This document shows, piece after piece, positions 7,601 through 9,546 of a stretch of 9,546 nucleotides of DNA. The stretch is from Thermoplasmata archaeon. GTDB taxonomy: Archaea > Thermoplasmatota > Thermoplasmata > JAGHBH01. The translations under genes and the position numbers were made by a program. The stretch lies in NCBI GenBank assembly GCA_030673205.1, contig DAOVJP010000033.1:1-9546 (forward strand), written 5' to 3'. Within the stretch, counting starts at the first letter, position 1. Every line of letters starts with the position of its first letter. The notes below the pieces were generated by a model. That model made no database searches, had not been told where the DNA came from, and worked only from the letters and a program-made list of their open reading frames with translations.

Positions 7601-7845
7601 CGATCGGAACGGATGTCACCTACCTATCTGTCATCAACACCAAAGGGACATGTTCAGCATCGGCCACGGACACCACTGTGTCGTACATCCCTCTCCTCTC
7701 CGCCGAATGGCTGATCCTCCTGTGCCTACCGGCCTTCTTGCTCTATGGTCGCCATCCGAAGCGCCGCCACCGAGCCAAAGCCAAGAAGGCCTATATCGCT
7801 GACCCCCCAGATATTGAAATTGTCGAGAGCGAGAGGCCTCAATAG
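1684..7845 (+). CDS. Giant membrane protein: dead KaiC/MEDS domain, four zinc ribbons, Asn-Gly repeat, beta-sandwich ectodomain
   Basis: A 2053-residue protein. Residues 1-235 resemble a KaiC-like or MEDS sensory domain (ISGFVREGLERGEGVVAVLS; LEEGQLHIVDWES), but the nucleotide loop is RASPGGERA without the Walker lysine, so ATP hydrolysis is unlikely. Four zinc ribbons follow: Cys239/242/253/256, 283/286/297/300, 369/372/383/386 and 408/411/422/425, separated by Glu-rich spacers. An Asn-Gly repeat (479-579) precedes a membrane segment at 599-618. Outside lie a CBM9/DOMON-like sandwich (from 623; four cysteines), a second such domain (from about 943) interrupted by a Pro-rich linker and an Asp-rich calcium-type segment (1010-1075), and a three-part module present twice (from about 1223 and 1620). 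About 24 Asn-X-Ser/Thr sequons lie beyond the membrane segment; before it they occur only inside the Asn-Gly repeat. A second hydrophobic segment (2004-2021) precedes a basic tail. Start: ATG with AAAGGAG upstream. Likely a surface sensor or adhesin; exact function unknown. Confidence 0.88.
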   Translation: MDRINLGIQNLEAGKERPVEPGARLILRASPGGERAVAISGFVREGLERGEGVVAVLSTSAVDFMSRLESLGVDAWQALEEGQLHIVDWESFHRRSVRGVEEVDGMLLSSVDLANVRMALGMAMESLDASAFQNKRLLLDIIDGALSLYSKEELEEHLLPLFSKIEGATGLVVISEDHKSEDIATSFAHMIDGILVLTSSKRGVQVSLVSLSPKVLDVSEKRTYIGDTGLVAERSGLACVICGTWVLPAEELCSTCGADLTINPPEKILQKVEAGHSHDLFLCPFCGAFISKEATQCEICGVEFVEEEEEEEPGMLLEDMGEELEPVISTVQEGVGEPGRVEALFQRFFGVSAKKAEEVEEEHHNLYLCPHCGAIVSKGTEECPLCRQGIDLDGLTTLAFDDDSALLCSNCGAFLPSGAEICPICDAELDMDVTEEGEAEEWEDMQEVIAVASLEEFFDSARRKKELEEERLGVGERKGLTNGTGLTNGALFQRKGLVNGRGRTNGLTNGSGLVNGRGRTNGLTNGSGLVNGRGRTNGLVNGLGLINGNGLVNGNGLIYGDGLVNGNGLIYSDGLVNGFGPRYNYETILRRHTTWKYRAAVIALVFVLMLPSVFIFSFQPSHVHFVGIDGEFSDWAEVNSFWDIAEGSGPDILEIKFIEREENLYMYLRASVDMETTGGLQAFMLVDTDGNASTGYEVHGIGADSILILYILEGNVRVEVCSKFANNESHLDWRGFQQHRVGKAACSGYVVETVISKVGAPAPREGDILQVVLVLENAQSERDVTPILCPGNPGSLALLQTVGGGDVVQRDTSFLLDTIEVYAPGGNVKFSELSCKLLGSAPYEALDQVSLYLDDGNGGYGPEDALLAQATPSSSSFSLPLDHPHEMMVGQLSTMLLMGHISPDAPVSTAVGAWITSIPGLPSILDNNVDIFSLPYIDLPPDRVEIDGGYGDWHAGMLLNDPLEDARGGSDDVDMGTYGLAIDTRGLFLYLDVAGHLLAGRDVPHVMKLSPSHSPSPPPAPAPPRLPDADRDGIDDANDTHPHDFDDDGIEDLEDWDRDNDGVRDYDWGGDDVWLYREDTGVRIYIGSITEATSSPVTGEDAIRIFMDRDSNSSTGYDDPALVGGMESMVEILGRDGKVTSSAIYEYTDDNGTWGWNRSGEVSSALSHHAIEMFIALDPLYVINATVSMVITGWNGTGDMGDQDIRMPQPTRLMKLLSRGAETKTLYIREGGDMNTFMGGLTQTVTLYSKQGQDSVIWTQAPPMAGTFNLSGAISTHLYLAPITAGSNKPSVTVTLGYGATIIGSTTISGLTGENWYTFTTDTLVPNVPAGQAITVTVTVSGTSNSLGATIYFASGTYDSRSVFQTDTYIDVEWVRTHNATAETKEFEPEEVVEIRANITDPLGIQDIKEVRATIYYPNGTLLASDILLLSFSQDPGGYWEIYNNSIALASTTPSGAYLVEIIAVETNDVTSTGSHWFFSPVENGVLFYSDQTHTASAGDSVSYEVFLENIGAYNNSYLLSTSTSSMGWPTNLSYGGNIIARDDEGDGIWDWIDPGFESGNDVRIPLSPGIAAALIVTKAVPMGASGMVDTTSIFAVSENHTGVEDNVALVTVVPSPQVVKALYLNGGDMLTTQMGASLLTTEILAGNDHIWTQSPIMAGPFEITGVVTVDLYISTSTQGNRIADVTVGLYYGAFLLGSSTMNDIATDGWYTFAIPAEGSFTGGDALSLRVFTSERPIIVYYDSATYDSRVEIPTNTYTHVVWAKTYNSSAETMELVVGETNIIRAQVSDPLGQQDIQGAVVTITYPNGTTLVSEPMIEETPDPGNYWKLFNYTFTLPWNSPVGEYVYTVNATETDGATHSLTTKFIVRCNVTVGPNNTALTLSGATVTYTHWINNTGKGSDTYNLFVTSSQGWNVSIMDGGAVMAYDSNGDGNWDYVNPAYDTDGDGEPDTGRIHMGASFPITVTIVVPSGAIGTDVTYLSVINTKGTCSASATDTTVSYIPLLSAEWLILLCLPAFLLYGRHPKRRHRAKAKKAYIADPPDIEIVESERPQ
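3181..3297 (+). repeat. 48-bp tandem repeat, two exact copies plus 21 bases of a third
   Basis: Copy 1 is 3181-3228, copy 2 is 3229-3276, and a third copy matches for 21 bases (3277-3297). Each codes for GRGRTNGLTNGSGLVN. The copies are identical at silent sites, which points to recent duplication. The unit uses GGT, CGT, ACT, AAT and GTT codons that are less common in the GGC/AAC/CTG-rich repeats just downstream. The length is a multiple of three, so gain or loss of units keeps the frame. Confidence 0.9.
3331..3402 (+). repeat. 36-bp imperfect tandem repeat, two copies
   Basis: 3331-3366 and 3367-3402 code for GLVNGNGLIYGD and GLVNGNGLIYSD. They differ at a few bases, so they look older than the neighbouring 48-bp copies. 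Confidence 0.75.
4711..4908 (+). other. Pro-rich linker plus Asp-rich calcium-type segment inserted in a sandwich domain
   Basis: Residues 1010-1027 are a Ser/Pro/Ala linker. Residues 1028-1075 carry repeated D-x-D-x-D-G type loops (DADRDGIDD, DFDDDGIEDLED, DRDNDGVRDYD) like thrombospondin type 3 or other calcium-binding repeats. Strand sequences typical of the CBM9/DOMON-like domain occur on both sides, so the block appears to be inserted within that domain and does not simply join two domains. Calcium binding is inferred from the Asp pattern. Confidence 0.65.
5347..7690 (+). repeat. Two diverged copies of a three-part module of about 390 residues in the ectodomain
   Basis: Copy A runs from about residue 1223 and copy B from about 1620. 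Matching landmarks are TKTLYIREGGDM/VKALYLNGGDM, IWTQAPPMAGTFNLSG/IWTQSPIMAGPFEITG, TYDSRSVFQTDTY/TYDSRVEIPTNTY, ITDPLGIQDI/VSDPLGQQDI and YPNGT in both. Each copy contains a jelly-roll-like part, an immunoglobulin- or macroglobulin-like part, and a NEW3/CARDB-like part with a short acidic loop (DDEGDGIWDW; DSNGDGNWDY). The shared landmarks are offset by about 389-397 residues. DNA identity is low, so this is an old duplication. Confidence 0.8.
7726..7845. other. 120-bp tail-to-tail coding overlap, codons in register
   Basis: The last 39 codons and stop of the giant plus-strand gene lie on the same bases as the last 39 codons and stop of the minus-strand phosphoesterase gene. Codon boundaries coincide exactly: each TAG stop pairs with a CTA leucine codon of the other gene. 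Both ends look genuine, a membrane segment with basic tail on one strand and the conserved family C-terminus LLRPLALDNFNIWGVSD on the other. No terminator lies between the genes. Confidence 0.85.
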
Positions 7846-8466
7846 AGGAGAGAAGAAGGTATCGGTCCGCACAACATCCGTTCCCCGTGCCAATGGGCTC
7901 ACGGCAGGGAGGACGAGCACCCTCTCCTTCGAGTTATACAAGAAACATGGTAGTTTCACCATCCCCCCAACAGGATCCCTTATCCCTACCGAGGGATGTT
8001 CATGCCCCATGACCAGGAGCCCTTTCCATTCCAAGGGTTTGTGGCCGTGGTTGAACGTAACCTCCCCCTCCACTTCATACGTATCCAACAGCTGGATGCT
8101 TTTTTGTCTCAATATGTTTATGAGATAGTTGTCATGATTGCCCCTAAGAACCACCAGGTCGCAGTCCCGGGATAGGGTCTCCACTATCTCCTCCACCTCC
8201 TCCCATTCTTGGCCGAGATTCCTGTCGAAGTTGTGTTTCAGGTCCCCAACCACCACCAGGATGTGGGGCTTCAGCTCTTTGATCACCCTGTGTAGCCGCT
8301 CCAAAAGCGGCTTTCGCTGGGCTCGCGGCATGCTCGCTCCCGCCTCCGACAGCGCCGCCTCGAAGCCGACATGAAGATCGGCCACCGCCGCCAAACCCAA
8401 TCTCGGGATGTGCAGGGCCCCGTTGCTGTGGATGTAAATGCCTTCCTCTATCTCATACCGTTCCAT
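7726..8466 (-). CDS. Metallophosphoesterase, Mre11/SbcD-related (COG1407-type)
   Basis: A 246-residue calcineurin-like phosphoesterase of the archaeal COG1407 kind. All metal-binding motifs are present: DLH (Asp30, His32), GDLKH (74-78), GNHD (109-112), NHGH (139-142) and GHEHP (154-158). The C-terminal SPLLRPLALDNFNIWGVSDIG is characteristic of this subfamily. These proteins resemble the Mre11/SbcD nuclease domain but lack the capping and Rad50-binding parts. The substrate is not established; nucleic acid or nucleotide phosphoesters are the usual guess. No signal peptide, so cytoplasmic. It starts 9 bases after the nadC stop with its ribosome site overlapping that stop, so it is the second gene of that operon. 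Its last 120 bases overlap the end of the giant gene on the other strand. The family call is secure, the function is not. Confidence 0.9.
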   Translation of the reverse strand: MERYEIEEGIYIHSNGALHIPRLGLAAVADLHVGFEAALSEAGASMPRAQRKPLLERLHRVIKELKPHILVVVGDLKHNFDRNLGQEWEEVEEIVETLSRDCDLVVLRGNHDNYLINILRQKSIQLLDTYEVEGEVTFNHGHKPLEWKGLLVMGHEHPSVGIRDPVGGMVKLPCFLYNSKERVLVLPAVSPLARGTDVVRTDTFFSPLLRPLALDNFNIWGVSDIGLLGFGSVAALRMATIEQEGR

Positions 8467-8470
8467 TGGC

Positions 8471-8477
8471 TCTCCTC
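8471..8477 (-). promoter_or_regulatory. Ribosome binding site of the phosphoesterase, overlapping the nadC stop
   Basis: On the minus strand this reads GAGGAGA, 4 bases before the ATG at 8466, and it overlaps the nadC TGA at 8478-8476. This arrangement favours translational coupling of the two genes. Confidence 0.6.
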
Positions 8478-9288
8478 ACAAAAAATGAAGGGTGAGATCT
8501 ATTGGAGGAGAGTAGGAGGTTATCCTGCTCATGGATATCCTGTCCGCACACGAGGCATAGAGATGTGCGTTCTCCGGAGTGATCCCCCCGGACACCTCCA
8601 CCAGCGTATCAGGGGAGTGGTCCTTTATTGCCCCAAAGCATTCCTTCGCTTCCCCAGGGGTCATGTTGTCAAGCAGGATGATGTCCGCCTCGGCCTCCAC
8701 GGCTTCCAGGGCCTGTTCCATGTTCTCCACCTCCACCTCCACCTTCAGTTCGCTGGCCTCCTTCGCCCTTCTAACGGCCTCACCCACGCTCCCCACCATT
8801 GCAAGATGGTTATCCTTTATCAACACGAGATCGTCCAGACGCTGCCTGTGCTGCTCCCCACCTCCCAACTCCACCGCCTTCTTCTCGTACACACGGAAGC
8901 CGGGGGTGGTCTTCCTGGTGGCCGCGATCTTGACCCGGGGGTCTATGGCCTGGACCTTTTCTGTGAGTATCCTTGTGGCAGTGGCTATTCCGCTCATCCT
9001 GCTCAATATGTTGAGCGCGAGCCTTTCCCCTGCCAATATGGCCCCAGCCTTCCCGTCTATCTCCATCACCACGGCCCCCGCCTCCGCTCGATCCCCATCC
9101 TCCACCAGTTGGATGGCCCTCGCATCCAGGCGCGAGAACACCTCCACTGTCTCCTCGCCACCGGCCAGGATGCACGGCTCGTTCGTTACTATGCTGGCCT
9201 TCGCAGGCCGTTCGCCTATGCCCAACGAGAGGGTGGTGGCGTCTCCCTTGCCCAGGTCTTCTTCCAGATAATATCCTATGGGGTCCAC
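8476..9288 (-). CDS. nadC: Nicotinate-nucleotide pyrophosphorylase (quinolinate phosphoribosyltransferase)
   Basis: This enzyme converts quinolinate and PRPP to nicotinate mononucleotide, CO2 and pyrophosphate in de novo NAD synthesis. Motifs in order (270-residue form): EEDLGKGDATT (9-19), ERLALNILSRMSGIATAT (88-105), ATRKTTPGFR (123-132), GGGEQHRQRLDDLVLIKDNH (142-161), IILLDNMTP (203-211) and VEVSGGIT (230-237). These supply the usual Arg, Lys and His ligands for the two substrates. The end, ISMSRITSYSPPIDLTLHF, is a diverged form of the usual ISVGALTHS...DISL motif. The start chosen is GTG 9288, which leaves ten residues before DLGKGD as in other archaeal family members. The frame stays open to GTG 9360 (294 residues), but the added residues are unlike the family and contain a TATA-like box. 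First gene of an operon with the phosphoesterase; no nadA or nadB is in view. Confidence 0.93.
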   Translation of the reverse strand: MDPIGYYLEEDLGKGDATTLSLGIGERPAKASIVTNEPCILAGGEETVEVFSRLDARAIQLVEDGDRAEAGAVVMEIDGKAGAILAGERLALNILSRMSGIATATRILTEKVQAIDPRVKIAATRKTTPGFRVYEKKAVELGGGEQHRQRLDDLVLIKDNHLAMVGSVGEAVRRAKEASELKVEVEVENMEQALEAVEAEADIILLDNMTPGEAKECFGAIKDHSPDTLVEVSGGITPENAHLYASCADRISMSRITSYSPPIDLTLHFL

Positions 9289-9330
9289 GGTGAAGGATGG
9301 AGGAGGGTGTTGAAAAAGATTGTGCAGGGG

Positions 9331-9340
9331 AGTTTTAAGA
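9331..9340 (-). promoter_or_regulatory. TATA-like box for the nadC operon
   Basis: On the minus strand this reads TCTTAAAACT. A transcript would start roughly 25 bases on, near 9310, leaving a leader of about 20 bases before GTG 9288. No Shine-Dalgarno site is visible in that leader. If GTG 9360 were the true start, this box would lie inside the gene. Confidence 0.4.
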
Positions 9341-9383
9341 GAGAAGAAGCATTTTCTCACAGAACCCTTCTACCCTGGCAATA

Positions 9384-9410
9384 GTTTTTTAAGGGAGACA
9401 TATACATATC
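9384..9410 (+). promoter_or_regulatory. TATA-like promoter region of the coiled-coil gene
   Basis: AGTTTTTTAAGGG at 9384-9396 and CATATACATATC at 9399-9410 are TATA-like. The first would start a transcript near 9412-9417, just before the GGAGG ribosome site at 9418-9422. The spacer is shared with the divergent nadC operon. Confidence 0.4.
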
Positions 9411-9417
9411 TATGACT

Positions 9418-9422
9418 GGAGG
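9418..9422 (+). promoter_or_regulatory. Shine-Dalgarno site supporting a TTG start
   Basis: GGAGG is followed by 9 bases and then TTG at 9432, good spacing. The nearby ATG at 9412 lies before this site and in another frame. Confidence 0.5.
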
Positions 9423-9431
9423 CTCTGCCTG

Positions 9432-9546
9432 TTGGAAGATGGTGTGGTCGCGCAGTTCGAGCAAGAAGCTGAGGAACTCCAGCAAAGAGAGGAGGGACTG
9501 GCAGAAAGAGAACGAACGGTGGCGGAGCGAGAGAAGAGGCTTTGTG
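9432..9546 (+). CDS. Coiled-coil protein, N-terminal fragment
   Basis: An open frame from TTG 9432 to the window edge (38 codons plus one base). It starts M(TTG)-EDGVVAQFEQEAEELQQ and continues with seven-residue REEGLAE-RERTVAE-REKRL repeats, a classic charged coiled coil. GGAGG at 9418-9422 fits the TTG start, and the frame is closed upstream by TAA at 9390-9392. An alternative frame from ATG 9412 is also open but gives an unconvincing Ser/Arg/Trp-rich peptide. In its favour, that frame has more G/C at third positions, so a different reading is possible. The function cannot be told from a coiled coil alone. Confidence 0.55.
   Translation, partial: MEDGVVAQFEQEAEELQQREEGLAERERTVAEREKRLC

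Noticed and set aside
9289..9360. N-terminal extension of NadC to GTG 9360
   Set aside because: The extra 24 residues are unlike the family, cover a TATA-like box, and would place DLGKGD unusually far from the start.
8371..9384. A 337-codon plus-strand open frame opposite nadC and the phosphoesterase start
   Set aside because: The minus strand carries all conserved nadC motifs, and the plus-strand product has no recognisable family; it is an antisense shadow of GC-biased codons.
9412..9546. An open frame from ATG 9412
   Set aside because: It gives a Ser/Trp/Arg-rich peptide with no family features and lies before the GGAGG site, while the frame from TTG 9432 gives a regular coiled coil. It was not fully excluded, because its third-position G/C is higher.

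Overview
The window reads as a stretch of an archaeal chromosome, most likely a euryarchaeon of the Thermoplasmatota/Methanomassiliicoccales kind. The evidence is a KaiC-like ATPase next to a winged-helix protein, an archaeal-type metallophosphoesterase, TATA-like boxes about 25 bases before genes, good GGAGG-type ribosome binding sites, and heavy use of ATA (Ile) and AGG/AGA (Arg) codons. The placement is inference from gene content and style; no rRNA or other marker is present.

Layout. The left edge (1-141, minus) holds the first codons of an amidohydrolase-type gene. It diverges, across about 250 bases of AT-rich intergenic DNA, from a three-gene plus-strand cluster: a small winged-helix protein (398-937), a KaiC/RadA-like single-domain ATPase (934-1647, sharing ATGA with the previous gene), and, 36 bases later, one very large gene (1684-7845, 2053 residues). 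That protein has a cytoplasmic part (a KaiC/MEDS-like domain with a ruined Walker A loop, four CxxC...CxxC zinc ribbons, an Asn-Gly-rich tandem repeat), a membrane anchor, about 1380 outward-facing residues of beta-sandwich modules with about two dozen N-glycosylation sequons and an Asp-rich calcium-type segment, and a second membrane segment with a basic tail.

The right part runs on the minus strand as an operon: nadC (quinolinate phosphoribosyltransferase, 8476-9288) followed after 9 bases by an Mre11/SbcD-related metallophosphoesterase (7726-8466). The last 120 bases of the phosphoesterase gene overlap the end of the giant gene tail-to-tail and codon-for-codon. Divergent from nadC, the start of a coiled-coil gene (9432 onward, plus) runs off the window.

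The cluster at 398-7845 is the most interesting element. Its arrangement suggests a cell-surface sensor or adhesin physically linked to a cytoplasmic KaiC-type module, with a dedicated ATPase and a DNA-binding protein. That function is an inference from architecture and gene order only.
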